Counted from the first letter of the stretch, positions 1 through 6,062 are shown. The stretch is DNA of 7,883 nt from Sneathiella sp. (GCA_016765515.1 JAESPT010000457.1:1-7883), one strand, 5' to 3'. Numbers and translations are program-made. Notes: generated by a model not told the origin, from the sequence alone.

Positions 1-1
1 T

Positions 2-460
2 GATCACTGGCGTACTGTGCAAGCCGTTAATGTTGAAGGTGTCTTCTTAGGGTGTAAGGCGGCTGTTGCTGCCATGAAAGAGACTGGAGGAAGCATTATT
101 AACATGTCTTCAATCGCCGGTAAGAAGGCCACACCAGACTTGATCGCCTATGGCGCCTCCAAGGCTGCTGTTTGTCATTTAACCAAGTCAGTCGCGACAC
201 ATTGCCGCCGGAAAGGCTATCCAATCCGTTGTAATTCTGTCCATCCAAATCCCATTAAAACGGCAATGGGAGACAGACTTATGCGCCAAAAAGGGGGCGA
301 TGCCGAAGCTGGGTGGAAAATGTTTGAAAAGATGCAGGAATTTGGCGGCGCAGGAGAGCCGATCGATGTGGCGAATGTCATTCTTTTCCTGGCATCAGAT
401 GAGTCCCGTCATGTAAATGCAGCGGAGCTAATGGTAGACGGCGGAATGCTTGGATTTTGA
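2..460 (+). CDS. Short-chain dehydrogenase/reductase (SDR), C-terminal part, 5' end outside window
   Basis: This is a classical SDR oxidoreductase, using NAD(P) to oxidise or reduce an alcohol/ketone pair. The frame is open to the left edge and 152 residues are present. The N-terminal Rossmann half with the TGxxxGxG cofactor motif lies outside the window, so a GTG at 17 is internal, not the start. Numbering from the edge, the VNVEG segment holds the conserved Asn10, the NMSS motif gives catalytic Ser37, and YGASK gives Tyr50 and Lys54, with the usual 13-residue Ser-to-Tyr spacing. The protein ends in the typical VDGG tail. The segment RCNSVHPNPIKT aligns with the family's N-x-V-x-P-G motif but has Asn where Gly is usual. 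The style recalls cyclopentanol/cyclohexanol or hydroxysteroid dehydrogenases, but the substrate cannot be assigned. It converges on the next gene with 13 bases between stops. Confidence 0.93.
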   Translation, partial: DHWRTVQAVNVEGVFLGCKAAVAAMKETGGSIINMSSIAGKKATPDLIAYGASKAAVCHLTKSVATHCRRKGYPIRCNSVHPNPIKTAMGDRLMRQKGGDAEAGWKMFEKMQEFGGAGEPIDVANVILFLASDESRHVNAAELMVDGGMLGF

Positions 461-473
461 AGCGATTTAAAAA

Positions 474-1346
474 TTAATTGCTGTCAAGGCCACTCCCACG
501 GATATCATAGGTTTGGAAAAGGGCTTCATATTTTTCGCCTTTCAAGCGAGATACCTCACTGTCGATAGCCTCTAAAATTTCACTGCGTCGAGGGGACGAT
601 TTACTAACCCAAATGTGGAATTCTGGTTGTCGATTGCCTGGGAAGGCGACATACGCAATATCATTCTCAATCGTTAACTTTCCTGTACGGATTTCTCCCA
701 GGAAAAATTCAATGGAATAGGCGATGAAGGAACAGCGTTCGAGGCTAAGCTGCTTCATGGCTAATGCCAGGGTTGTCGAGTTGTAATCTAGCTTGATGTT
801 TAAATTTAGGGCTTTTATCCATGTTGCATTATTTCCCCGCACGCCGCAAAATTTGCGATCTTGAATGGTTTGAAAAGAGGGATTTGTAATGCCTTTCGGA
901 TATTGTTTTTTCGAATAGAAGAGCCCTTCAGTTGTTTTGAACAGCAAGGCGCTTTTTTGAAACAGATTTTCTCTACGCCGATTGGATGTTGCATTTAGCG
1001 CCATCTCAAAACCATTTTTATTATTATAATTGATGACATCAAATTCGCACCGTTTCCAAGGCCCGAGCCATATATCGAATTCAAAATTTGAATGGTGGCT
1101 GACTTCACTCAATAAATCGATGATAGCGCCCCGAAGTTCGCCTGTCGGTTTCCCGGATTTGTCCCGTTGCATATAGGCGTAAGGCGGTGAATCCTGTCCG
1201 CAAACTTTTACTATTTCCATTGCCTGGGAAAGATTTTCTGACATGAGAGGAAGCAGGATCGTCAGGCATAAAATATAAAACCAAAAGGTTCTATTAAAGG
1301 GGCATCTTAAAAAGTGTTTGAATATAGTGAACTTTAACAACGCCAT
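474..1346 (-). CDS. Secreted periplasmic solute-binding-like protein (SBP family 3 type), orphan
   Basis: A predicted periplasmic protein of about 290 residues resembling family 3 extracellular solute-binding proteins. From the ATG at 1346 it has a basic n-region, a hydrophobic stretch (FWFYILCLTILLPL) and a plausible signal-peptidase site after SQA near residue 42. The mature part begins with a beta-strand and an SPPY segment (VCGQDSPPYAY), followed by the WKRCE and ALNATSNRR segments common in SBP-like proteins. The mature protein has four cysteines (about 49, 100, 167, 205), compatible with disulfides in the periplasm. An in-frame ATG at 1424 would add 26 residues, including a CPLC pair, before the signal peptide. 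I prefer the inner start because it gives a normal-length signal, although neither start has a strong ribosome-binding site. No permease or ATPase gene is adjacent, so it may serve as a sensor or partner of a distant system. The ligand is unknown. Confidence 0.8.
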   Translation of the reverse strand: MALLKFTIFKHFLRCPFNRTFWFYILCLTILLPLMSENLSQAMEIVKVCGQDSPPYAYMQRDKSGKPTGELRGAIIDLLSEVSHHSNFEFDIWLGPWKRCEFDVINYNNKNGFEMALNATSNRRRENLFQKSALLFKTTEGLFYSKKQYPKGITNPSFQTIQDRKFCGVRGNNATWIKALNLNIKLDYNSTTLALAMKQLSLERCSFIAYSIEFFLGEIRTGKLTIENDIAYVAFPGNRQPEFHIWVSKSSPRRSEILEAIDSEVSRLKGEKYEALFQTYDIRGSGLDSN

Positions 1347-1433
1347 GCTTTTACTTTGTTCCCTGCATAGGGGGCATAGATGCTGAATTTTGGCACCAAG
1401 ACCTCCCAGATAATTGATCCTCATTGTTGAAAT

Positions 1434-1453
1434 GAAAAAACTGAAAATCAGTT
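1434..1453 (-). terminator. Weak intrinsic-terminator-like hairpin after the LysR gene
   Basis: Read on the - strand, arms AACTGA and TCAGTT are separated by three T and followed directly by a run of T. It lies about 26 bases past the LysR stop and just before the upstream candidate start of the solute-binding gene. The stem has only two G/C pairs, so termination may be partial. Next to it is a perfect 10-base palindrome CTCTATAGAG (1455-1464), which could be part of a control site for the downstream gene. Assignment is by pattern only. Confidence 0.4.
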
Positions 1454-1478
1454 ACTCTATAGAGATATAGGGTTGGTA

Positions 1479-2390
1479 TCAGGATATCCAGTTGTCCCAA
1501 TAGGGTTCCTGACCAAACCGCACACTTAGAAAATCAATAAATTGGCGAACCCGTTCTGATAGGAAACGGGTTTGCGGGTAGACTGTATAGGCGCCCAGAT
1601 CCATATATTCGTAGTCTTTCAAAATGGGGACCAGGGACCCATTTTTAAACTCTCGCCAGCTGATAAACGTTGGGGTGAAATAGATCCCGCGTCCGGCCAA
1701 CGCCGCTTGCTTCAGAAAGTCACCGTTATTGGCCATCATAACAACGTTGCCCTGAATTTCATGAAAGACGCCTTGTTTATCGCTTATCTGGTGAGATAGA
1801 CCGGTTGGGCTGCTGTACTTTAGAATATCGTGATGCTTCAGATCTTCAGCTGTTTCCGGAATCCCGCGTTTTAGCAAATAGTCGGGACTTGCACAGAGTG
1901 TATGGCGGATCGTGGTGATACGCCGGGCGACAAGGCTGGAATCTTCCAATTGGGCAATGCGAATGGCAAGGTCAAATCCTTCTTCTACCAAATCAATCTG
2001 GCGATCGGCAAAATGCAGGTCGATCAGCAGGTCCGGATGCATGTCAGAAAATTTATTCACGGCCGGTGACAAATGCAGCAATCCAAAAGACAGAGGAACA
2101 GCAACCTTCAAAGTGCCGCGCAGCTCGGCTGAACCACTGCTGACAAGGTTGGTTAAATCTTCAGCGTCAGAGACGATTGCTTGAGCCTTTTGATAAAATA
2201 ACTGACCGGCTTCTGTCAGGCTGGATTTGCGGGTGGTGCGGTTCAATAGCTGTACGCCAAGTCGGATTTCAAGATCCATCAAGCGACGGCTTACCGCAGA
2301 TTTGGCAATATTGAGGTGTCCTGCCGTGGCTGTAATGCTGCCATTTTCGACGATCTTGATAAAAAGTGCCATGTCTTCCAGTTGTCCCAT
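1479..2390 (-). CDS. LysR-type transcriptional regulator
   Basis: A LysR-family regulator of 303 residues, a normal length for the family. The N-terminal winged helix-turn-helix spans about residues 4-62, with the recognition region around SITATAGHLNIAKSAVSRRL (18-37) and the usual LGVQLLNRTTR wing. The rest is the periplasmic-binding-protein-like effector domain. I chose the ATG at 2390. An in-frame TTG at 2426 would add 12 residues, but family members normally begin a few residues before the LEDMALF segment, and the extra stretch overlaps a perfect inverted repeat that looks like an operator. No Shine-Dalgarno precedes the ATG, so translation may be from a very short or leaderless message. 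It is divergent from the pirin-GHR-CDGSH operon, the classic arrangement for a LysR protein that controls its neighbour and itself. By analogy with E. coli YhaJ, which lies near pirin and GHR genes, the effector might be a quinone or related aromatic; this is inference. Confidence 0.93.
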   Translation of the reverse strand: MGQLEDMALFIKIVENGSITATAGHLNIAKSAVSRRLMDLEIRLGVQLLNRTTRKSSLTEAGQLFYQKAQAIVSDAEDLTNLVSSGSAELRGTLKVAVPLSFGLLHLSPAVNKFSDMHPDLLIDLHFADRQIDLVEEGFDLAIRIAQLEDSSLVARRITTIRHTLCASPDYLLKRGIPETAEDLKHHDILKYSSPTGLSHQISDKQGVFHEIQGNVVMMANNGDFLKQAALAGRGIYFTPTFISWREFKNGSLVPILKDYEYMDLGAYTVYPQTRFLSERVRQFIDFLSVRFGQEPYWDNWIS

Positions 2391-2396
2391 GTCTAT

Positions 2397-2415
2397 TGTT
2401 CTAAAATGCAGAACA
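2397..2415. promoter_or_regulatory. Inverted repeat TGTTCT-N7-AGAACA, candidate LysR operator
   Basis: A perfect 6-base-arm dyad with a 7-base spacer lies 7 bases upstream of the LysR ATG. It contains a symmetric T-N11-A (2400 and 2412), the pattern typical of LysR-family binding sites. It overlaps the candidate LysR -10 element, so binding would fit negative autoregulation. Binding itself is inferred, not shown. Confidence 0.5.
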
Positions 2416-2426
2416 GTTTTTTGCAA
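2398..2426 (-). promoter_or_regulatory. Candidate LysR-gene promoter
   Basis: On the - strand, TTGCAA (2421-2426) is followed after exactly 17 bases by TAGAAC (2398-2403). The implied transcription start is only a few bases from the ATG at 2390, which would give an almost leaderless message and explain the absence of a Shine-Dalgarno. The -10 match to sigma-70 consensus is mediocre. Confidence 0.3.
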
Positions 2427-2480
2427 TAACTGATATTTATTCTCTGAAATTGAAATATTACTTTAGGGGGACTGAGGGCA

Positions 2481-2509
2481 TTGATGTTTTGAATATTCTT
2501 CATTCAATA
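2481..2509 (+). promoter_or_regulatory. Candidate pirin-operon promoter with overlapping inverted repeat
   Basis: TTGATG (2481-2486), a 17-base spacer and TCAATA (2504-2509) form a possible sigma-70 promoter for the pirin operon. Overlapping the spacer and -10 is a perfect dyad, TTGAAT-N7-ATTCAA (2489-2507), with the same arm and spacer lengths as the dyad at 2397-2415 although the arm sequences differ. The two dyad centres are 92 bases apart. The promoter call is weak; the dyad is directly visible. Confidence 0.35.
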
Positions 2510-2534
2510 ATTTGCAGAAATAAGGTCCAACAAC

Positions 2535-3380
2535 ATGGCTGAACAAATAAGGAAACTGGTTTTTCAAACAGCAGGGATTCCGGCATCTGATGGCGCGGAT
2601 GTACAGCTTACCCGCATAATTGGGGCGCCTGATCTAAATATGGTTGACCCATTTTTGCTGTTGGATGTGTTCGAGACAGATGAACCTCAGGATTATATCG
2701 GCGGCTTTCCGTCTCATCCCCATCGCGGATTTGAAACAGTGACCTATCTTCTCGCCGGTCAGATGCGACACAAAGACAATGCAGGCCATGAGGGCGTGAT
2801 TGTTCCTGGCGGTGTTCAATGGATGACTGCAGGCCGCGGCATCATCCATTCGGAAATGCCAGAGCAAGTCGATGGCTTGATGAAAGGTTTTCAGCTTTGG
2901 GTGAATTTACCGGCTTCTGAAAAAATGACCGAGCCTGGATATCAGGAATTTCCGCCCCACGTTATCGAGAATGAAGAATTACCTGAGGGCGGATTTATCC
3001 ATGTTATTGCGGGTGTTACCAACCAAGGGACGGTAGGGCCGGTCAAAAACGCTCACACAACTCCGCTCTTTCTGGATGTGACCCTTAAAGCGGGTCAAAA
3101 TTTCGAACAATCTGTTCCAGAAACACATAGCTGTTTTACCTATATGATTGACGGGGATATTATCTTTCCAAACAGCAATTCAATATTGGGGCAGGGGAGG
3201 CTTGGAATTCTTGAGGGTGGATCAACGGTCTCTTTAAACGCTGGCCAAGAGGGCGCGAGATTTCTTCTTGTCGCTGCTAAAAGCCTGAACGAACCCGTGG
3301 CACGCGGCGGACCCTTTGTCATGAATACACGTGAAGAAGTCATGCAGGCTTTTGACGATTATCAAAACGGTAAATTTTAG
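2535..3380 (+). CDS. Pirin family protein (bicupin)
   Basis: A cytoplasmic pirin-family protein of 281 residues, the usual length for bacterial pirins. Pirins are two-domain cupins that bind one metal, usually iron. Some, such as E. coli YhhW, show quercetin 2,3-dioxygenase activity, and others act as redox-linked regulators. The N-terminal cupin carries the full signature: PSHPHRGFETVTY gives His61 and His63, and GRGIIHSEMP gives His105 and Glu107, matching the His-His-His-Glu metal site known from human pirin. The FQLWVNLP segment typical of the family follows. The second cupin occupies roughly residues 170-281 with no obvious metal site, as is normal. Translation starts at the ATG preceded by AAGG (2522-2525). 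It is the first gene of an operon and its stop overlaps the ribosome-binding site of the GHR gene, implying coupling. The actual substrate is unknown. Confidence 0.95.
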   Translation: MAEQIRKLVFQTAGIPASDGADVQLTRIIGAPDLNMVDPFLLLDVFETDEPQDYIGGFPSHPHRGFETVTYLLAGQMRHKDNAGHEGVIVPGGVQWMTAGRGIIHSEMPEQVDGLMKGFQLWVNLPASEKMTEPGYQEFPPHVIENEELPEGGFIHVIAGVTNQGTVGPVKNAHTTPLFLDVTLKAGQNFEQSVPETHSCFTYMIDGDIIFPNSNSILGQGRLGILEGGSTVSLNAGQEGARFLLVAAKSLNEPVARGGPFVMNTREEVMQAFDDYQNGKF

Positions 3381-3383
3381 GAG
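3379..3383 (+). promoter_or_regulatory. Ribosome-binding site AGGAG overlapping the pirin stop codon
   Basis: AGGAG begins within the TAG stop of pirin and sits 6 bases before the ATG at 3390. This fixes the GHR start at that ATG rather than at the in-frame TTG at 3384, and suggests translational coupling of pirin and GHR. Confidence 0.75.
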
Positions 3384-3389
3384 TTGAGT

Positions 3390-4384
3390 ATGGGATTACT
3401 ACAAAATGGTGTCTGGCGTGATGCATGGTATGATACCAAGGAAACAGAGGGTCACTTTGTCCGTAAACAATCTTCTTTCAGGAACTGGATAACCAGAGAC
3501 GGGTCTGCCGGTCCAACCGGGACTGCAGGTTTTAAAGCAGAAGCCGGACGGTATCACCTGTATATTTCTCATGCCTGTCCCTGGGCCCACCGAACCATGA
3601 TCTTTCGCAGCATCAAAGGGCTGGAAGAAATGATTGATGTGTCCGTTGTTCACTGGTTTATGGGCGATAATGGGTGGACGTTTGAGACGGACGCGCAGGC
3701 AACTGGTGATCCATTGCACAATGCTGACTTCATGCATCAGATTTACACAGCGGCAGATGCTGATTATTCAGTCGAGTTACAGTGCCCGTGCTTTGGGATA
3801 AGGCTTCAAATACCATCGTTTCAAACGAGTCGTCTGAGATTATCAGAATGTTTAATTCTGCCTTTGATGAGGTTGGAGCTATCGCAGGAGATTATTATCC
3901 GGTGTCTCTTCGCGCGGAAATTGACGCCGTGAATGATCGTATTTACGATACGTTGAATAACGGAGTCTATAAATGTGGTTTCTCAACAACGCAGTCAGCG
4001 TATGACGAGGCGGTACGTCCGTTATTTGCCACCTTGGATTGGCTTGAAGAGCGATTAACAAAACACCGGTATTTGATGGGGGCCTGTTTGACGGAAGCGG
4101 ATTGGCGCCTATTTACAACTTTGGTCCGGTTTGATCCCGTGTATGTGGGACACTTCAAATGTAATTTACGGCGAATTGCCGATTATCCCAACCTTTCCAA
4201 TTATGTACGTGACTTATTTCAATATCCGGGTGTTGCTGATACGGTGCAGATGACGCATATTAAAAAGCACTACTATGGAAGTCATGAGACAATTAATCCA
4301 ACACGGATCGTTCCGGCGGGGCCTGATATAGACTATTCAGCCTTTCATGACAGAGACCGATTTGAGTTAAAATCAGTGAGCTAG
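3390..4384 (+). pseudogene. yqjG: Glutathionyl-hydroquinone reductase (YqjG/ECM4, Xi-class GST), split by a one-base deletion
   Basis: GHRs reduce glutathionyl-hydroquinones with glutathione, using a thioredoxin-fold Cys plus a helical domain. The first frame begins with MGLLQNGVWRDAWYDT and contains the family motif SHACPWAHR with catalytic Cys63, the same number as in E. coli YqjG. After Ser127 (codon 3768-3770) the frame is lost. Adding one G at 3771 restores a perfect family sequence, SGRVTVPVLWDK, running into VSNESSEIIRMFN (GSH-binding Glu-Ser near 147-148), NNGVYKCGF (Tyr near 194) and the full C-terminal domain to the TAG at 4382-4384. The repaired protein would be 331 residues, normal for the family. 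As written, translation gives 180 residues, the last 53 out of frame, with no C-terminal domain. The second half has no ribosome-binding site. There is no other decay, so this is either a very recent mutation or a sequencing error. It lies between pirin and the CDGSH gene. Confidence 0.9.
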
Positions 4385-4396
4385 AAAAACAAAAAT

Positions 4397-4401
4397 GGGA
4401 G
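4397..4401 (+). promoter_or_regulatory. Ribosome-binding site GGGAG for the CDGSH gene
   Basis: GGGAG lies 8 bases before the ATG at 4410. An in-frame ATG at 4395 has only A-rich sequence upstream and overlaps this element, so the ATG at 4410 is the better start. Confidence 0.65.
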
Positions 4402-4409
4402 CCAATCAT

Positions 4410-4655
4410 ATGGATGAAGCAGTCATTGCGGGACGGACACCGTCAAAAATAGCAGTCAAAGAAGGTAAAAGTTATTTGTGGTGTGCGTGCGGCCAATCTA
4501 AAAAGCAACCCTTTTGTGATGGCTCCCATAAGGGTACCTCGTTTTCACCTGTGAAATTTGTTGCTGAAAAGGACAAGGACGTCTTTCTATGCATGTGTAA
4601 ACACTCAAACAAGAAACCCTTTTGCGATGGCTCCCACAACAAATTGGATAAATAG
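4410..4655 (+). CDS. Small double CDGSH iron-sulfur domain protein
   Basis: An 81-residue protein made almost entirely of two CDGSH (mitoNEET-type) iron-sulfur motifs. Each fits C-x-C-x2-S-x3-P-x-C-D-G-S-H: the first has ligands Cys25, Cys27, Cys36 and His40, the second Cys61, Cys63, Cys72 and His76. Each site should hold a redox-active, labile [2Fe-2S] cluster with Cys3-His ligation. The tandem arrangement resembles human CISD3/MiNT and bacterial tandem CDGSH proteins. There is no signal peptide or membrane segment, so it should be cytoplasmic. It begins 25 bases after the GHR stop and is very probably the third gene of the pirin operon. Its exact role is unknown; electron transfer, iron-sulfur handling or redox sensing are all possible. 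The two motif-coding stretches are nearly identical at DNA level. Confidence 0.93.
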   Translation: MDEAVIAGRTPSKIAVKEGKSYLWCACGQSKKQPFCDGSHKGTSFSPVKFVAEKDKDVFLCMCKHSNKKPFCDGSHNKLDK

Positions 4656-4771
4656 ATTCTGAAATATGAATTCGGCTTTTTGATTGTTTTATGGAGTCTG
4701 TTTGAGAACTGAGATTGCTGCAGTGCCTTTATCATGAGCAGATCCAGAATATTAATAGGGGGTTTCAATAA

Positions 4772-4783
4772 AAAATGCAGAAC
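4772..4783 (+). repeat. 12-base copy of part of the LysR operator
   Basis: AAAATGCAGAAC here is identical to 2403-2414, which covers the spacer and right arm of the dyad at 2397-2415. The left arm is not conserved, so this would be a half-site at best. Confidence 0.4.
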
Positions 4784-4895
4784 CAAATTCAAATGTTTCC
4801 GCTACGTTTTATTGCGGTTATCGGACGCGTGATTTTCAAGAACCAAGGCGCGCACACAAAACAAGTCGAACTGATTTAAAAAACAGTTTTAAAAA

Positions 4896-4912
4896 TTGGC
4901 AATATGGGCCAA
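4896..4912. promoter_or_regulatory. Inverted repeat TTGGC-N7-GCCAA upstream of the alcohol dehydrogenase
   Basis: A perfect 5-base-arm dyad with a 7-base spacer lies 83 bases before the dehydrogenase ATG, close to a poor candidate -35 (TTGTCT, 4915-4920). It may be an operator for a transcription factor. No protein can be assigned. Confidence 0.3.
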
Positions 4913-4995
4913 AATTGTCTCTATGGATTGAAGAGCATTTATGTGTTTATCCATTATCAGCAGGGGTTATCTCTGACAAAAAAGGGACAAGAATA

Positions 4996-6045
4996 ATGAA
5001 AAGTTATCAGTTTGAAGAATATGGAGAGGCGCTTGTTGAAAATGAGAAGGAAGCACCGAGCGTAAGCGGTGATCAGGTTCTCATGAAAATCACAGCTTGT
5101 GGTGTCTGTCACAGTGATATCCATATTTGGGAAGGCTACTTTGATCTTGGCAATGATAAGAAACTGGACGTTCGCGGAAAACGCCCTCTTCCTTTCACGC
5201 TCGGTCATGAAATCGTTGGTGAAGTTATCGCTGTTGGCGAAAATGTAACAGGTGTGGAGATTGGCGATCAGCGCGTTGTCTACCCGTGGATTGGCTGTGA
5301 TAATTGCGCCATTTGTGCGTCGGGAAAAGGCCATCTCTGTAATCGCCCTCAAGCTCTGGGGATTGATGTAGACGGCGGTTACAGTGATCATCTTGTCGTG
5401 CCGAACGCCAAATATCTGCTGGATTATGGAAATCTCTCAAAAGAATTGGCCTGTACCTATACGTGCTCTGGTTTGACCGCCTATAGCGCCCTTAAAAAAG
5501 TAAAATCAAGAGCCGATAACGGAACTCTACTGGTTATCGGGTGCGGCGGTGTTGGTCTCGCTGGAATGGCGATCGCCAAGTCGGTCACCAATGCAACGAT
5601 TTATGTTGCTGATATTGATCCTGAAAAACGTCAGGCCGGCATTGATGCAGGAGCCGTCGCCGCTTTTGATCCAAATGATCGGGAACAGTTTAAAGAGTTG
5701 ATGAAATTGACAGGCGGCGGGGTTAATGCTGCCATTGATTTTGTTGGTGCTGAAAGCAGCGCAAAATTTGGCACCAATGCGCTGGCCAAAGGCGGCAAAC
5801 TCGTGATTGTTGGTTTGTTCGGCGGTGAGTTTTCAATGCCACTTCCCATGTTTCCGATCAAAGCCATTGCTATCGAGGGCACGTTTGTTGGAAGTCTCGA
5901 AGAAATGCATGATTTGATGGAACTGGCTAAAGCTGGAAAATTCAATGAACTGAATTTGGATGAAAGGCCCATGTGCGAAGCCCATAACGCACTGACCGAC
6001 CTGCAAAGTGGGAATATTGTTGGACGGGTTGTTCTGAAGAATTAA
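4996..6045 (+). CDS. Zinc-dependent alcohol dehydrogenase (MDR family, 6-hydroxyhexanoate dehydrogenase-like)
   Basis: A 349-residue medium-chain zinc alcohol dehydrogenase that interconverts an alcohol and an aldehyde with a nicotinamide cofactor. The GroES-like N-terminal domain has the catalytic zinc ligand Cys35 in ACGVCHSD, His71-Glu72 in LGHEIVGE, and Cys157 in TCSGLTAYS. The structural zinc lobe is complete with Cys101, Cys104, Cys107 and Cys115. The Rossmann domain has GCGGVG (183-188) and an acidic Asp206 at the end of the second strand (YVADID), favouring NAD over NADP. The CHSDIHIWEGYFDLG segment and the VYPWIGC stretch resemble, from memory, the 6-hydroxyhexanoate dehydrogenase-like subgroup (ChnD type). 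Substrate remains unproven. I chose the ATG at 4996, preceded by AAGGGA; the frame stays open upstream to 4915 but without family-like sequence. It appears to be a single-gene unit, ended by the terminator at 6063-6097. Confidence 0.94.
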   Translation: MKSYQFEEYGEALVENEKEAPSVSGDQVLMKITACGVCHSDIHIWEGYFDLGNDKKLDVRGKRPLPFTLGHEIVGEVIAVGENVTGVEIGDQRVVYPWIGCDNCAICASGKGHLCNRPQALGIDVDGGYSDHLVVPNAKYLLDYGNLSKELACTYTCSGLTAYSALKKVKSRADNGTLLVIGCGGVGLAGMAIAKSVTNATIYVADIDPEKRQAGIDAGAVAAFDPNDREQFKELMKLTGGGVNAAIDFVGAESSAKFGTNALAKGGKLVIVGLFGGEFSMPLPMFPIKAIAIEGTFVGSLEEMHDLMELAKAGKFNELNLDERPMCEAHNALTDLQSGNIVGRVVLKN

Positions 6046-6062
6046 CCTCTATACTTCACAAT

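Larger units (their letters stand above)
4656..4995. other. 340-base intergenic region before the alcohol dehydrogenase
   Basis: No convincing gene is seen on either strand; open frames here lack ribosome-binding sites and family similarity. No strong terminator follows the CDGSH gene, so read-through into the next gene is possible. The region contains a 12-base match to the LysR operator region (4772-4783), a small AACTG...CAGTT inverted repeat with a 10-base loop (4869-4888) and a TTGGC...GCCAA dyad (4896-4912). These suggest a control region for the dehydrogenase gene. Confidence 0.5.

Noticed and set aside
2391..2426. TTG start for the LysR protein
   Set aside because: It adds 12 non-family residues that overlap the perfect operator-like dyad; the ATG at 2390 gives the standard length.
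3399..3737. 112-residue - strand frame over the GHR gene
   Set aside because: Antisense to conserved GHR coding sequence, with no family features.
3771..3782. Programmed ribosomal frameshift in the GHR gene
   Set aside because: No slippery heptamer, internal Shine-Dalgarno or downstream stem-loop is evident, and the family is not known to use frameshifting; a one-base deletion explains it fully.
4472..4792. 106-residue - strand frame over the CDGSH gene
   Set aside because: It is antisense to a clear iron-sulfur protein and has no ribosome-binding site or recognisable domain; its repeated WEPSQKG segment is just the reverse complement of the CDGSH repeats.
4915..4995. Longer N-terminus for the alcohol dehydrogenase
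   Set aside because: The 27 extra codons do not look like the family, and the ATG at 4996 has an AAGGGA site and the normal start of the GroES-like domain.
4957..5391. 144-residue - strand frame in the dehydrogenase gene
   Set aside because: Antisense shadow of a strongly supported zinc dehydrogenase domain.
5631..5972. 113-residue - strand frame in the dehydrogenase gene
   Set aside because: Low-complexity Ala/Pro/Ser-rich translation typical of an antisense shadow.
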